This document shows, in pieces, positions 21,590 to 34,390 of a stretch of 64,000 nt of DNA; position 1 is the stretch's first letter; the number at the start of each line of letters is the position of its first letter. The DNA lies in contig OY744525.1 in the NCBI GenBank assembly GCA_963556195.1, forward strand, positions 61,333,772 to 61,397,771. The letters run 5' to 3'. A program made the translations under genes and the position numbers. Below the pieces are notes generated by a model. The model was not told where the DNA came from. It ran no database searches and was given only the letters and a program-made list of their open reading frames with translations. The stretch is from Sepiola atlantica. Its lineage: Eukaryota; Mollusca; Cephalopoda; Sepiida; Sepiolidae.

Positions 21590-23510
21590 TTAAAATAGAG
21601 ACTTCTATTTCTTCTTCTATACATTTAACGTCATGTTTCCCTTGTTCAGAGGTCAGACGTTTTCTGATATTACACAAGCTCACTCTTCACTTCCCACGGT
21701 TCAGTGGGTCAGTAGTCTCCAAATTCCACTCTGTGCAGTCTTGTCCAATCACTTGCTTCCAAGTTTTCCTTGGCCGGCCAACCTTCCTGCGATTTAGGAC
21801 ATTAATGCTTCTGCAACGGTTTATCCAGGAGGATTAATGTTCCACCTGATCATACCATTGCAATCGATTTATCTTTAGGATAACCTCCATGCTGGATAAG
21901 TGTAGTGCTTTCAGCAAATCCTCTGACCTGATGTGTTGGGTTTGGTCAGAATTCACATTGCAGATCTATCTGATCATGGATCTGTCATTGTGCTGCAGAT
22001 GTGCTAAAGAGAACTGGGAGAGGGCCCAGCATTCACTGCCATATATCATGACACTCCTGACACAGATGCTATACAACTTACCCCAAATCTAGAAAGAGAC
22101 AACACATAATGTTATCAGAGGCAACAACTCACAAAATTTTGCCCAAGCTGCCCTCATTCTTGTGGCTGTACTGAGTTCACATCCACCACTTGCAATTAGC
22201 ATATCTAGATAGCAGAAAGAGTCTACTAGCTCCAATGTATTGTCATCTAGTGCCATCTCTTTGTGGGGACGACTGTCAATAAGATGTGCCTGTCCCATGC
22301 ATCTCCTACACTTGAAGTTGGAGTTCAGGGCTAACTTACCCTTCAGGTCACTTCACTTTTTGTGAACCCACAGTAGACACTAGTTACACTGTATTGCATT
22401 GCTGCTAACACCCTTCCGGCACACAGAACATGAATACTGACCCGAGTCCCTTGGGGATTGTAGACCAGAGCGACAAACCATCACTTTGGTTTTCGGCAAG
22501 TTCACCCTCAAACCCCGTTTTTCCATATTTCCAGTTTGTTCTTTAACTGTTCCAAGGACTCGGCAATGATAACTAAGTCATCAGCATAGAGAAATCCCCA
22601 TGGACAGCCCAACTGAAACTCTCTTGCCAGTGCCTCCAAGACTATGATGAAAAGTAGAGGGCTAAGGACAGATCCCTGGTGAACTCCAACCTTGACATTT
22701 AAGCTATCACTGTAAGTGTTATTCATCCGCACTTTACTACTAGCGTTCATGTGCATACACTGTACGAGATGCACAAGCCACTCCTCTATGCTCACCTTAC
22801 GCATTGCCCACCACAGCACCTCTCTGAGGATCCTGTTGAAGGCTTTCTCCACATCCACAAATGCCATGTAGAGTCTCCTGTCTGCACAGTTGGCAAACGA
22901 TGAATATGACATCAATGGTGCCCCTGCCAGGTACAAAGCTAAACTGCATCTGATCTATTTCAACCTGCTGTCTGATGATGTTGTCTGCTACATGTTCAAT
23001 CACTTTTATTTCTGTTTCTAAGAGCTTCCGACCTCTATAATTACCTTGTGATCATGCATCTACTTTCCCCTTGAAGTAATTGACAATATAACTCTCACTC
23101 CAGCACTCTGGCACACACTCTTCTCTTATGATAGCATTCGCTATGTCTGTTAGGATTAGGATGACGACCCTACCAGATGTTTTCAGCATTTCAGAAACTA
23201 TACCAGAAGGTCCTGGAGCTTTGGCATTCTTCATTTTACCTAAAGCATATTCTATCATACCTGAACTAACAACTTTTATGTATTACACATTAAGGAACCC
23301 TAACTCTTTGGTAGCGCTAAGAACGTCTGCTCCAAAAACAGTTGCATAATATCGTGGGTAACTGTACGTGCCATGTTGCGCATGGAAACAGACCTACAGT
23401 TATCCCCGGTGAGCTTTCCTGAGGCCACAACCCCATGGACCAAGTCACGACTAATGGACTGGTTGTGTGAGCTTATTGGCACCAAACAAGCACCCACTTT
23501 GCCCTCCCCA
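21590..23510 (-). pseudogene. LINE with reverse transcriptase and PHD-like zinc finger, degenerate
   Basis: Read from 23510 down, frames show NAKAPGPSGIVSEML, VEIDQMQFSFVPGRG, VDVEKAFNRI, VGVHQGSVLSPLLF and the catalytic box FLYADDLVII (around 22565-22600), all RT motifs in order. Beyond it (22450-22296) the translation gives a Cys-rich C-x2-C ... C ... WVHKK ... C-x2-C pattern like a PHD finger, with two positions lost to stop codons. Next come CYLDMLIASGG-type and, near 21780, GWPAKENLEASDWTRLH-type C-terminal words. There is no endonuclease domain left, so it is 5'-truncated. Many stops and frameshifts. Exact clade not assigned. Confidence 0.85.
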
Positions 23511-26500
23511 CTCTAATTCAAAACAAACATGAATTTGCAAAATAAAAAATAAAAAACCTAAACCAGACACCCAACAAAAAAGATCTCCACCTCCGCCCTT
23601 GAGGCTCGCACTCACAAATATCCGGGGACTTAGAACCAACATTAACGACGTAGAAACTTTTCTCCTAACAAACTCCCCGGATATCCTAGCACTAAGTGAA
23701 ACAAACCTTCAATCCTCAATCTCCTTTCACCACTTTAACATGATTGATTACCTTTCACTTTACTGTTAGGACTCTGACAAAAATATGCACGGGCTAGGAG
23801 TTTATGTTTGGAACACCCTCTCCTTGACTAGAGAACATAGGTTAGAATCAGATGACCAAGCCTACGTGTGCTTTAGATTGACCTTACATAACAGAGTTAG
23901 TTACTTATATTTCTTATATCGTTCTCCTTCGACCCAGGACTGTACCCTGCTTAACTGTCTCTGAAAGCTTAGATAGAGCACTCTCACTTGACTCTAATGC
24001 CCAAATACATGTATTTGGGGATTTTAATGCACACCACCATGACTGGTTGGGATTCTCCAGCATTACTGATGCAGCTGGGAATTCTACTTTTAATTTCTCC
24101 TCAGCTCACGACCTCTCACAGACTGTTACTTTTTCGACCCGCCTTCCTGATCGTGCGAACCAGCAAGCCTCACTTCTCGACCTGTTCTTGACCTCACTAC
24201 CCGAGGCTTGTGTGGCGAATGCCCATAGCCCGCTCGGAAACTCTGATCACGTTGTGGTAATGATACTTATCACCTTAAAAACTTGTCCAAAAGCTGAAGA
24301 GCCGTTGCTCAAAACGATGAGAAACTATGAGCAGTCTGATTTGAATCCCTCAGGGATCACATCAGCGACGCCCCATGGGGTGAAACCTTCTCACTCCCTG
24401 CTGATCAGTGTGCAAATGAGTTAACCGAATGTGTCATAGCAGGCATTGATGCTTATGTCCTCAAACAAAAATTCTTCAGCAAACCCTACCCTCCTCAATT
24501 GTTCACCTCACAATGTGCAGCTGCTATTGCTGAGAGGCAGAAGGCATTTAGAAAATTCGGCCGCCATAAGTTAACTGCAAATAGACAGAAATTTATAAAG
24601 GCAAGAAATGATTGCAAAGTAGTGATAGATGAAGCAAAGAGAAGGTATACAGAGATAACCAAAAAACCCATTCAGTCACAGAAACTAGCTACTCGTGATT
24701 TCTGGAAAATTTACAATAGTGTGATGAACAATGGACAATCCCTCCGCTATCAAATCACAACGATGTTGTTTGCACGGCAACTGATAAGGCTGAACTACTT
24801 GCCCAGCGTTTCGCCTTAAACTCCACTTTGGACTCAGCAAACCACCCCCTCTCTAAATTCTCATTGCGGACTGAAGCCACACTCGAGAATCTCGTCATCA
24901 CCCCATCTCAGGTCAGCGACATCATAAAAAACCTTGACACCTCCAAAGCCTGTGAGCCTGATCTTATACCTGTAATAGTAATAAAGAAATGCTTTGCTGA
25001 ACTGGCCCCTATCCTCTCCAAACTATAAAACAAATGCCTTGCTGAATCTTGTTTCCCTGATAGTTGGAAAATTGCATCTGTGGTACCAGTCTTCAAGAAT
25101 TCTGGAGATAGAACTGATCCTCTAAACTACCGCCCAATCAGTCTACTCCCGATCTTTGCTAAACTCTTTGAATCCTTAATCAATCTAGCGATAGTAAGGC
25201 ACCTCGTTTAATGCTAAACTTCTTTCTGATCATCAATATGGATTTAGACAAGCACAATCTATCGCAAATATCCTAACGGTCATCTCTGAACACATATATC
25301 ATACACTGGACAAGGCAGGTGAAGCTAGGGCGGTAGCGCTTGATATATCCAAGGCCTGGCATGAAGGGCTTCTCCTAAAACTGCACTCATATGGTATTAC
25401 TGGACAAATATTTAATTTAATTAAATCCTTCGTAACAAAAAAAAATATCCAGGTTGTCCTCGATGGCCGTTCATCTAAGCAACATGAGAAATGCTGGTGT
25501 ACCCCAGGGATCCATCCTTGAACTTCTACTGTTCCTGATTTTCATAAATTACCTCCCTGATGTCATTGAGACTGCGATAGGAATATTTGCTAACGACACT
25601 ACGTCATGTGGGCAAAACCGACGCGCACATATCTGAGGCAATGGCTAAATCCTTAAAAAAAGACCTCCAATCTGTAGTGGATTGGGGTAAAAAGTGGATG
25701 GTAACTTTTAATGCCGCAAAGATAAAGCTACTTTCCTTCAATAACTACAAGAAACCTCTTCAACCATCGATTGTCATGGCAAATAACACCCTACCTGAGA
25801 GTTCATCATTCAAACTCCTCGGCCTAACTTTCACAGATAACATGAATTGAAATAAATACATTGAAGACATTGCCAGGGCTGCTGCAAAGAAGGTGGGCTC
25901 CCTTTACCGTGCTAGTAAACTTCTCACACCTGACATTATCCTATATCTCTACAAAGCCACCATCCGCCCATGCATGGAGTATTGTTGCCACATCTGGGCT
26001 GAGGCATCATCCACTAGTCTCTCCCTCTTAGACAAGGTCCAAAAAAGAGTCGCCAACTTGATAGGTCCTTCACTATCCACCAAGCTCCAGCCTTTGTCCC
26101 ATTGCCGCAATGTTGCTTCCTTGTGACTGTTTACAAGTACTTCAATGAATTGTGCTCTGATGAATTTGCTGCTCTGGTGACCCCACGATGTAAATTCACT
26201 AGACCAATACGACAATCTGCCAAATTCCATCCATTCACTGTGGAGGTCTCCAGATGCCGAAGAGCTTTCTACTTCAAAAGCTTCTTTCCTCGTGCTGCTG
26301 GACTCTGGAACTCCCTCCCTGCTCCCTGTTTTCCTGACGGTACTGACATGCAGACATTTAAAACTAATGTAAACAGACATCTCGCTGCTCAGCTCCCAAT
26401 TTTGGCTTAATCAGCTGTGACCTCTCTCTCTGTAGCAGCAGCAGCTTGACCTCTAACTTAACTTCTCATGGCAAATTCCATTTTTTTTACTTAAGCTAAC
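23510..26500 (+). pseudogene. APE-type LINE (Jockey/CR1-like), degenerate but nearly full ORF2
   Basis: The endonuclease part shows LTNIRGLRTNIND, DILALSETN (near 23680), VFGDFNAHHHDWLG (near 24015) and GNSDHVVVM (near 24240), typical of APE-like LINE endonucleases. The RT follows with NYRPISLLPIFAKLFESL (near 25126), YGFRQAQS, AGVPQGSI and a catalytic box read as IFANDTT (near 25580), where the usual FADD has become FAND. The C-terminus includes YKATIRPCMEYCCHIW and AAGLWNSLPAPCFPDGTDMQ. Several frameshifts and stops (for example TGA near 25848). It stands head to head with the preceding LINE. Confidence 0.9.
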
Positions 26501-26769
26501 TTTACATGGAAAATCCACTCTTTTAACACACCGACCACAAAATATTGCTACACCGATACAGATTGCTATTTTAACCATAGCTGGAAAGCGTAGTGCCATA
26601 CCTTCTCCAATCTTATTACAATGTAAGTGAATGCGATATATCTTAATGAACTTGACCTTGGCTTAACCAATTTAACCCTTTCATGCATACTGTTCTTCGA
26701 CAACAACAAATAAAAACATTGCTATAAATTATGATAAATTTTGATTTGACCAATCATATTTGTTTTTGT

Positions 26770-26912
26770 GAGACTCAGGGACATCAATTATTAGTCGTTA
26801 CGGGACTTTTCGGAAGTCAGTTCAACTTGAAGACACGTGGTTCAAGAACAACACGTTAGATCAAGTACGTAGAATGTCTGTAAGAAATCATGGATGAAAG
26901 GGTTAATGGTCC
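26770..26912 (+). repeat. Direct repeat flanking a fold-back, left copy
   Basis: It shares GAGACTCAGGGACATCAA, GTTACGGGACTTTTCGGAAG, GTTCAACTTGAAG and TGGATGAAAGGGTTAATGGT with 27958-28128. The right copy has an extra 20 bases near its start. Confidence 0.75.
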
Positions 26913-26961
26913 TTTTTATGTCTGTATATATTTATTCATTCACTATGCTCTGTTGTCTTTG

Positions 26962-26989
<28 letters not shown>

Positions 26990-27000
<11 letters not shown>

Positions 27001-27720
27001 CATTGATGTTACCAAAACATTTATTTGCTATAGATCCATCAAAACAAAGATTTTTTTCCGTTGGTGTATATTTATTTATATGCATGAAAACAAAAACAAA
27101 CAAAAAAAACATCCTTATGCGCGTTTCATTACTAGAGCAAAAGGAATTTAAATAAAACAATTCGGCTTTATTGCAATGCTCCTTTTTTTGTACAGGGACG
27201 GAGAATTAGGCTGCTAACTCTGAATCACAAATAAAACTCCATACGCCAACTGTGGCAACGCACCTTTTTTTTTCTGGTGAAGCAGATTAATGTAGTTATG
27301 TGGCAATTCCAATCAAAAGAATGTAAGTGGAATAGAACTTTTTATTTTCCATACACACTTGTCCTTTAAATTGAATCCCTCAACAACGTTGGGTTTGAAC
27401 GAATGACTATTTTCAACTGGTGTTTCTCATGAACTGTTTACCACTTTCGACCTAGAAGTGTTATTTATTTAATTTCCTTTTTTTTTTCTTTTTTGTCTAG
27501 TTCTTTTTATCTACCCCCCCCCCCCCACCCGAAGAATTGCGGAGCATTGGAATAAAGCCGAATTAATTTGTTTAAATTCCTTTTGTTTTAGTAATGAAAC
27601 GCACATAGGGATATTTTGTTCATGCATATAAATAATATACACCAACAGAAAAAAAATCTTTGCTTTGATGGATCTGTAGCGAATAAATGTTTTGGTAACA
27701 TCAATGAACATATATACATG
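26990..27720. mobile_element. Fold-back element with about 190-bp arms
   Basis: Left arm 26996-27185 (TATGTTCATTGATGTTACCA ... GGAATTTAAATAAAACAATT ... GCAATGCTCC), right arm 27537-27718 as its reverse complement with scattered changes. The loop of about 350 bp has no gene. An (AT)n tract abuts the left end (26968-26997). The direct repeat at 26770 and 27958 brackets this unit. Confidence 0.8.
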
Positions 27721-27957
27721 CTCTGAATCCTGTTATCGAGGCTCATTGAGCTTACAATAATTGGCATCGTTCCGGAATTATTGAGAGTATGCAACTCTTT
27801 GTAAAAAAACAAAATATATACATTATATATATATATATATATTATACACACACATATGGAGAGAGAGAGTCATCCACATACACTGTTTTGCTGTATTACA
27901 GCTCTTCAGTGTGGCTAGACAAGCATGTATTTCAAGTTGAGATTAAAATATTTTTTT

Positions 27958-28128
27958 TGTAAGAGTCAGAGACATCAAGGAATACATTTTGCCTCTGTTA
28001 TTAGTCATTACGGGCCTTTTCAGAAGTCAGATCAACTTGAAGGCATGTGGTTCAAAAACAAACTAGATTAGCATAGGTACATAGAAGGTCTGTAGAAAAA
28101 AATCATAGATGAAAGGGTTAATGGTCCA
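27958..28128 (+). repeat. Direct repeat flanking a fold-back, right copy
   Basis: See 26770-26912. The two copies are about 85 per cent alike by eye and lie about 1.2 kb apart. Confidence 0.75.
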
Positions 28129-28574
28129 TGTGTGTGAGAAGGTCATTTGTGGCAAGTATATTGATGACTTTTTTTATGGGAATCTTGCATGCACTAAATG
28201 CCTGTTGAGAAATAGGGTCAGGCAAAAAGGTTCAATATAAATACGTTATTATTCTTAACAAAGCGATACTCTTCAAGGTTAAAGCGTTTATTTTCCTTGT
28301 GTAGATCTGAGTCATATAGAGTGGATACTATATTAACGAAAAAAAAAAGCACTCAACTATTGTTTACTGATGCCAATAACACATCCGGGACTTCAAACAG
28401 CCGGAGATTTCCAACGCCAGTGAAAAGAGCAAATCAGAACTCTGCTAGCAACCCGGATGTGAAAAAGCGATTGGATGCACATCCGTATGTAAATCGACTC
28501 TTAATGTCACAAGGCACTGGAATGGACGGGAATCTGCTTTTGGTTTGGTTTATTTTTGTCTATTTTACAGCATA

Positions 28575-28950
28575 TCAACCCTTTTTATATTTTTTTTTAC
28601 TGCCTGCCGAAACAAAATACAGATTTTAAACGATTAATTGACCACAAGTTGATATTTTTACACATAGTTAGAGGGGGATAGATTGTCGGTTCATACCTTT
28701 CTCAATAGTAATAGTGCATAAATCACCATAATGCATCGCTGATTCCATCGTTTATGATGGTATCCATTGGGCCAAACAACGCCCCACCCACCCAGCCACA
28801 CCTTTGTATTTGAAGAGAAGTGAAATATTTAGGAGGCCAGAAAAGAATCAGGACGACGACCGAGTTGTATGGTGTGACAGTGAGAAAGACTGTCTGCAAG
28901 ATAACAAAACGAATGAGGATAATTTTATAAATGTTGTGCTTCATCCGTCT
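28575..28950 (+). repeat. Dispersed repeat, copy 2
   Basis: Second copy of the unit at 20215-20615, ending in the same TTTTATAAATGTTGTGCTT word, directly before the LINE 3' fragment. Confidence 0.7.
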
Positions 28951-28964
28951 TTTTTTAATTTAAA

Positions 28965-29520
28965 TATATTTTTTTTTAACATAGTTCACCCCAGACAAGG
29001 CAGCCAGCCACTGTAGACGTAAGGGGCTACTGAGAAGAAAGAAAAGGGAGAGGGTTGGGGGATCAGCCCAAATTAGGATCTGCGCAGCGAGATGTCTGTT
29101 TACATTAGTTTTAAACTTCTGCATGTCAGTACCGTCGGGGAAACAGGGGGCAGGGAGGGAGTTCCAGGGACCAGCAGCACGAGAAAAGAAGCTATTTGAG
29201 TAGAAAGCTCTCCGGCATCTGGGGACCTCCACAGTGAATGGATGGGATTTAGTCGATTGTCGAGTTGGTCTAGTGAACTTACGTCGAGGGGGCACCAAAG
29301 CAGCCAATTCATCAGAGCACAATCTATTGAAGTATTTGTAAAACAAGCACAAGGATGCTACATTGCGGCGATGGGACAGGGACTGGAGCTTGGTTGACAG
29401 TGAGGGACCTATTAGGTTGGCGACTCTTTTTTGGACCTTGTCAAGGTAGGAGAGACTAGTAGATGATGCACCAGCCCAGATGTGGCAACAATACTCCATG
29501 TATGGGCGGATGGTGGCTTT
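28965..29520 (-). pseudogene. APE-type LINE 3' fragment, second copy
   Basis: A 179-codon open frame reads MEYCCHIWAGASSTSLSYLD, then KVQKRVANLIGPSLSTKL and AAGPWNSLPAPCFPDGTD, closely matching the C-terminus of the LINE at 23510-26500. It starts just after the RT domain, so it is a typical 5'-truncated insertion. This frame is still open, so it is younger than the larger copy. The 3' UTR (CAGTGGCTGGCTGCCTTGTC) is partly matched by a minus-strand scrap at 60232-60300. Confidence 0.85.
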
Positions 29521-29522
29521 GT

Positions 29523-30247
29523 AGATGGATTCTGTGCGATATTCTTTTTCTAGGGAGGGAGGGACCTTTTTGTGGCGATTTCGTGTGGTTTTACGACCTT
29601 GCCAGTCAAACTTAGGGTTAGTGTTAAAAACACATTAACTGCCCTAACAATCTAGAATGACTCTTTCATCGTCTATTAATAATTCTCAAATGCTTGCATG
29701 TATGTTTGAATGTTCGCCTAAATCTGAAATGCTAGTATACATGGACTACCAAAATCACATGCATATTATATATAACTCGGTAGAATTTAAAATTCATGAC
29801 ATAATCAATAATCAATATTTTATGTAATCATGCTCCAAATATATTTGTTGATGTTGAATTTTTGGAACATGATTACATTATATTGAATTGCACCTGCAGT
29901 ATTTACGGATATCAGAGATTTGGAATGTTTACATTTTTTTATATATATATACTAGCAAAACCTACCCGCTCTCCAGGCAGCAATTAATTGAAGGGGGGGG
30001 GGGGGTAATTTTAAAAAAATGTTTTTTTTTACTCAGAGAATTCCATAATTTTAATAAACTTTGGTAAATTTGTAGAGTAACATCCTCAGCTTAATTATCC
30101 CCCCCCCCTTTAAAAATGAGATTCTATTTAGGGTCATTCTAGATTTTAACACTAACCCTAAGTTTGACTGGCAAGGTTGTAAAACCACACGAAATCACCA
30201 CAAAAAGGTCCTCCTTCCATAGAAAAAGAATATCGCACAGAATTCAT
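29523..30247. mobile_element. Inverted-repeat element with about 115-bp arms
   Basis: Left arm 29523-29660 and right arm 30132-30247 are reverse complements: TTCTGTGCGATATTCTTTTT, CGATTTCGTGTGGTTTTACG, CCTTGCCAGTCAAACTTAGG and GTTAGTGTTAAAA are shared. The left arm has an extra CACATTAACTGCCCTAACA block. The interior holds G and C homopolymer runs (29993-30005, 30100-30109) and the short repeat noted near 21095. The arm words resemble LINE coding sequence (KFDWQGRKTTRNRHKKVP-like on the minus strand), so it may have captured part of the LINE next to it. Confidence 0.7.
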
Positions 30248-31242
30248 CTTCAATGGTAAAAAAATGGTAAACTGCCATAAACCTCTAGAATGGCATGGAA
30301 ATAGAGGATTATTTTACATTAAATTTATATACTAATTCCTAAATTCTAAAATATTTTTTGTTTTTTCTCTTTCGGCCAGGTTTTTCTTTATCAAATGAAA
30401 GAATGGCAAAGTCTATCCATACAAAATTAATTAATTTTATTCAACAGCTTGTTCAAACAAAGATAAAGTTTGTGAAGAATGAGAGTTCAAAGTGTTCAAG
30501 GAATGTTCCTGTGGGAAAGGGTTGTTTTTTTGTGTAAGGAGGAATTGAGTACACACTTGCTTTGGCTAGCAGCGTGTGCGTTTACATGTGTGTAAATGAA
30601 TAGGCATGCAGATATTAGTATACCTTTGTTTTGTTAGTGAGAGAGTATGTGCATTCATTTCGGCTGGCACCATGTGCGTTTATATGTGTGTAAATAGCAT
30701 GCCTCTGTTTTCTTATCAGAGGGTTTGTGCATCTATAAACTTATATACATGTGTGTTCATTGAGCAGTGTGTGTGTGTATGCTTCACCGGGCATTGTGTT
30801 TAGTAGTCTGCGAAAGTCCCTTGTTGCATCTGGCCAGAGGCCAGAATTAGCCTTGAAGAACCTACTAATTTGCGTTGGGTATGAACTAAAAATACTGGAA
30901 CAAAAAGAGGCTGGTCAACTGTGTGAATACTGCTGAGAGCCTTTTAGGCCCCAAAGGCCCCGGATGGATTGTGGTGTACACACGTGTGTTCTTTCTGGGA
31001 GAGGGACAGAAAAGAGGCAGAAAATTCTCTGATTGGCTGAAAGAAACTGCTGATTTGACATTTTGTCCAATCAAAAGTCGATATGTAAATACAATATTCC
31101 TGCCACTATTGCTTTTAAACACTAGATTGTTTGGAACTGTTAATTTTTTAGGTATCGCTCAAATCAGCTCCTAGGTTGTCAGAATGATGCTAAAGCGAAT
31201 AAAAACAGTGTATAATTCACAAGTCCTTTTTTAAAATCTTCT

Positions 31243-31460
31243 ATCTAGTTCCTACTTACTTGCCTCCCCACGAGGGTAGAGTTAGACACAAGATCGGTTT
31301 TTAATGTGGGGAAATTCCAGCTTCCACCAAAATGGTTACTCTGGATTAGGACAAAAATTTAAATTGCCTCATTCAAGAAAGAGTTGACCTTCACAGGTCG
31401 AGGACAGAAAAGATGAAATGTAGTATCAAAACAGATACTACACTTTGCTCCTAATCAAAT
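31243..31460 (-). mobile_element. U2-headed SINE, second subfamily
   Basis: The plus strand reads TACTTGCCTCCCCACGAGGG, GTTAGACACAAGATCGG ... GTAGTATCAAAACAGATACT, then ACACTTTGCTCCTAATCAAA. The right end is the reversed U2-like head, diverged (TTTGATTAGGAGCAAAGTGT). The body is closest to the copy at 44373-44590, so these form a separate subfamily. Confidence 0.7.
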
Positions 31461-31542
31461 TACACGGCAACACCCTGAAAAGCCTGAAAAAATTAATATA
31501 CCGAGCGCGTAAGATATTTGAAGAGATACATTATTTTTTACT

Positions 31543-31925
31543 ATAGCAAAAATATTATTTGACTTTATATTTTCTATATTTCAGAATTACAAATGGCAGA
31601 TTTTGTGGTGTGGAACGACTATATCCTATCCACCTGGTCCCCAGGTGGCAGATGGGGGAACGCCCTTCAAATATGGAGGTTAGCTGCAAATACCCAATAA
31701 GTTGTCCCAAACCAACTGGCAGTCTACTTAGAGGGTGTATATGGGATAAGCTCTAGTCAGGTATATCTCCATAAAATGCATACACATGACCGATGTAAAG
31801 AATTGGCGGATGTTGAATGCCATAAAAGCTGACTGACTGACTTTGTCGAGTGCGGGCTGTTGACCTTGGTTGATGACGCACTTAGTGTCGATCGCAGAAA
31901 AAGCGTTGGGCAAGAAAGAGCATTC
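31543..31925 (+). other. Unassigned moderately GC-rich segment
   Basis: TTTTCTATATTTCAG before AATTACAAATGG looks like a splice acceptor, and a 65-codon frame (31559-31756) follows. No known domain is seen and the frame closes quickly. It could be an old repeat or an exon scrap. I give it no function. Confidence 0.25.
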
Positions 31926-32061
31926 TCCATAAAACTTTTACTTCAAATAAATCTTTATGGATTTTTCCATGTGTGCAGCTAGTCAGCTACCTGGACGGAG
32001 GCTGACCAGTGTGGATGGTGTCCCTTAATCTGCACTTTAATAAAATAAAAGAAGAACCAAT

Positions 32062-32103
32062 GAAGAAGAAGAAGAAGAAGAAGAAGAAGAAGAAGAAGAA
32101 GAA

Positions 32104-32134
<31 letters not shown>

Positions 32135-32395
32135 TAGAAGAAGTAGAAGAAGAAGAAGTAGAAGAAGTAGAAGAAGAAGAGTAAGAAGAAGAAGTAGTAG
32201 AAGAAGTAGAAGTAGAAGAAGAAGAGGAAGAAGAAGTAGTAGAAGAAGAACTAGAAGAAGGAGAAAAAGAAGTAGTAGTAGAAGAAGAAAAAGAAGAAGA
32301 AGTAGAAGAAGTAGAAGAAGAAGTAGAAGTAGTAGAAGAAGAAGAAGTAGAAGAGGAAGAAGTAGAAGAAGAAGAAGAAGAAGAAGAGATCCTAT
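32062..32395 (+). repeat. (GAA)n/(GTA GAA)n microsatellite
   Basis: About 335 bp of GAA triplets, with GTA and GAG triplets interspersed in the right half. The Ser-, Leu- and Glu-rich open frames across it are artefacts of the triplet repeat. Confidence 0.95.
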
Positions 32396-32796
32396 AATTA
32401 AGCAACCAATGAAGAGGCACACAGACATCGTGACTATAAAGGGTGAATATTTTAGAAATATAACCATTTTTAAAAGTCACTTAATCTTTCGTAAATAGTT
32501 AAAGGCTGAAGATGGAAAAGTACCAGCGTTATCAAAGCATAAAAAAAACGTTCTAGATACATTGATAGTATTAGAACACATGAATTTATTCAGCAAGTAC
32601 AGCACACTGTTGGTGGTAATCCTAAAAGATACATGAGGTCGATTGCAACAAAAAACACTGTGTGTCAAAAGGAACAATCTGAAATGTTGTCCACAAAGAC
32701 ATCAGATTCACATCTGATGTGATGAGTATTTTACGTATTTATACGTCAGAAAAGGAAAATCGCAAAAAAAAACAAAAAAACTATATTTATTCTGAG

Positions 32797-33090
32797 TGTA
32801 GTATCCGTTCCGATGGATGCTGCACTCTGTAGACCGGTACCGTCTTGGCCTTAGGGCCTTGATTTCCGCCTGTCTGAGGTATTGCTCTGTGCAGTTCTAG
32901 GAGGTCCACCTTCTCAGGCTTTGCCTTATCACCGTTTGAGAAGAGGTAAGTTTATTGCTAGTAACCTGAGACGCCCCTACTGGGGAATGCCCACATGGCT
33001 GCACAGGCATTTTTGTAGGCCATAGCGTGCTAATCCTAATGAGCTGGCTAATCACACCTGATCTAGTGTCTAACCTCCTGAGGGGAATTG
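32797..33090 (+). mobile_element. U2-headed SINE, diverged copy
   Basis: GTGTAGTATCCGTTCCGATG begins inside the U2 head. The body follows (CTTGATTTCCGCC, AGGAGGTCCACCTTCTCAGG, TTTATTGC, CTACTGGGGAATGCC) to CTCCTGAGGGGAATTG. It lacks part of the body present in the copy at 15913. Confidence 0.8.
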
Positions 33091-33670
33091 TTGTTTTTTG
33101 TTTTGGATTTTGCAGAACATGATTGAGTTTTGCAAAAAGAAAAAGAAACAATAAAACATCAATGTTTGGTGCATTTTCGGTGAGGAAGCCGATATCTTCA
33201 GACAGCCTGATCTGTTAAAGTTTTATGTCATTGATTTCTCTAAGCTTTATCAACGAAATTATTAATAATGTATATATGTATTTTTTAAAAAGCAAAGAAT
33301 CAGAAACAGTAATTTGTGTTGGTACTTGTGCAAAATAGGACACTACAAATTTAACAAAGATTTCTGAGTTTTGGTGCCCAATTTTGGACATGGCCAATAT
33401 AGACAGACGTTTCTTTCAGGCTTGGTTTATCGTGTAGTGATTTTGCTCTCCCTTTTTATTATTATGATTAGCTCTTTACATCAAGTGGATTCATGCCTTG
33501 CCTGGAACAATTTCCATAAAAAAAAATTGGCTGATACAAATTAAAAAGGTGGTCAGTGAACATTCGGAGCACAGAACAACCCCTTTCTTTTTTCTTTTGC
33601 AAAATAATTAATCTCATAAAAAACACGCATTTCTCCTGATTGTCAAGAAGAGGGCAACACTCTACTTTGG

Positions 33671-33825
33671 AATGGGGCTGTTGCCACCCGGACTTAAGGC
33701 TAGTGATAGGGCTAAGAGAGAGTTTTTTGTGGGGGTGGGGTCTGTTTTTCGATCTATCAAAGAAAACTTCCTTCCTTTACCTTAAGTCTGGGAGGCAACA
33801 GACCCCTCCGCCTCCAAAAAACTGT
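33671..33825. repeat. Short inverted repeat
   Basis: TTGCCACCCGGACTTAAGGC at about 33681 faces CCTTAAGTCTGGGAGGCAAC at about 33781. Arms are about 25 bp around a G/T-rich loop. Confidence 0.6.
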
Positions 33826-34149
33826 TCCCACCTACCAGTAATATCAATATATTTATTAAAATGAGTTTTGAATAATCAATATGTTAATTAGCTATAACAT
33901 TCAGTCTTTGAATCAGAGTTTCGCTGTAGATAACTTGATTTTTTTTTTAGGTAGATCCCAAGTTTTCAAGACCAGAATGATGATCAGTTGTTGTTGTGTT
34001 GAAAAGCTCCCTAAAAGATGAAACTTCCTCTGCTCTGTTTGCGGAAAAGAAGTCGAGTGCAATTTAATTTTTGAGGCACCTGTATGTATTTGATACACAA
34101 GTGCAGTGGTATTAACTAGTAGGTTGTGAGACAGTAACCAGTTTTTGTG

Positions 34150-34390
34150 CAAGAAGTGTAAGACAATGGAGATGGATGGTAGAACGAAAGCAAACTATTC
34201 TCGTGGATTAAATAAAAAGTTCAGTTCGAAATTCCGTATAGATTCCAGAGTTCGACAGAAAGATTTCCATGTTAGACAAGATATACCCAAAGAAGGTCTG
34301 AGGTTACATCGTCTGAAACATTGTGAGAATAACATCCAAGATGAGAATAGTAGTCTGAAAAATCCAAATAATACTAGAGGGTGGGACGTA
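34150..34390 (+). mobile_element. SINE-like repeat (GAAACGTTGTGAGAATAA family)
   Basis: GGATTAAATAAAAAGTTCAG, GAGGTTACATCGTCTGAAAC, ATTGTGAGAATAACATCC, then AAATCCAAATAATACTAG. A TTTCAGATTCATGCGAGTAG word near 34405-34424 is inverted at 34551-34570, so a second small palindrome sits between this copy and the next. Confidence 0.6.

Noticed and set aside
31979..32480. Leu-, Ser- and Glu-rich open frames
   Set aside because: They are translations of a GAA/GTA microsatellite in different frames.
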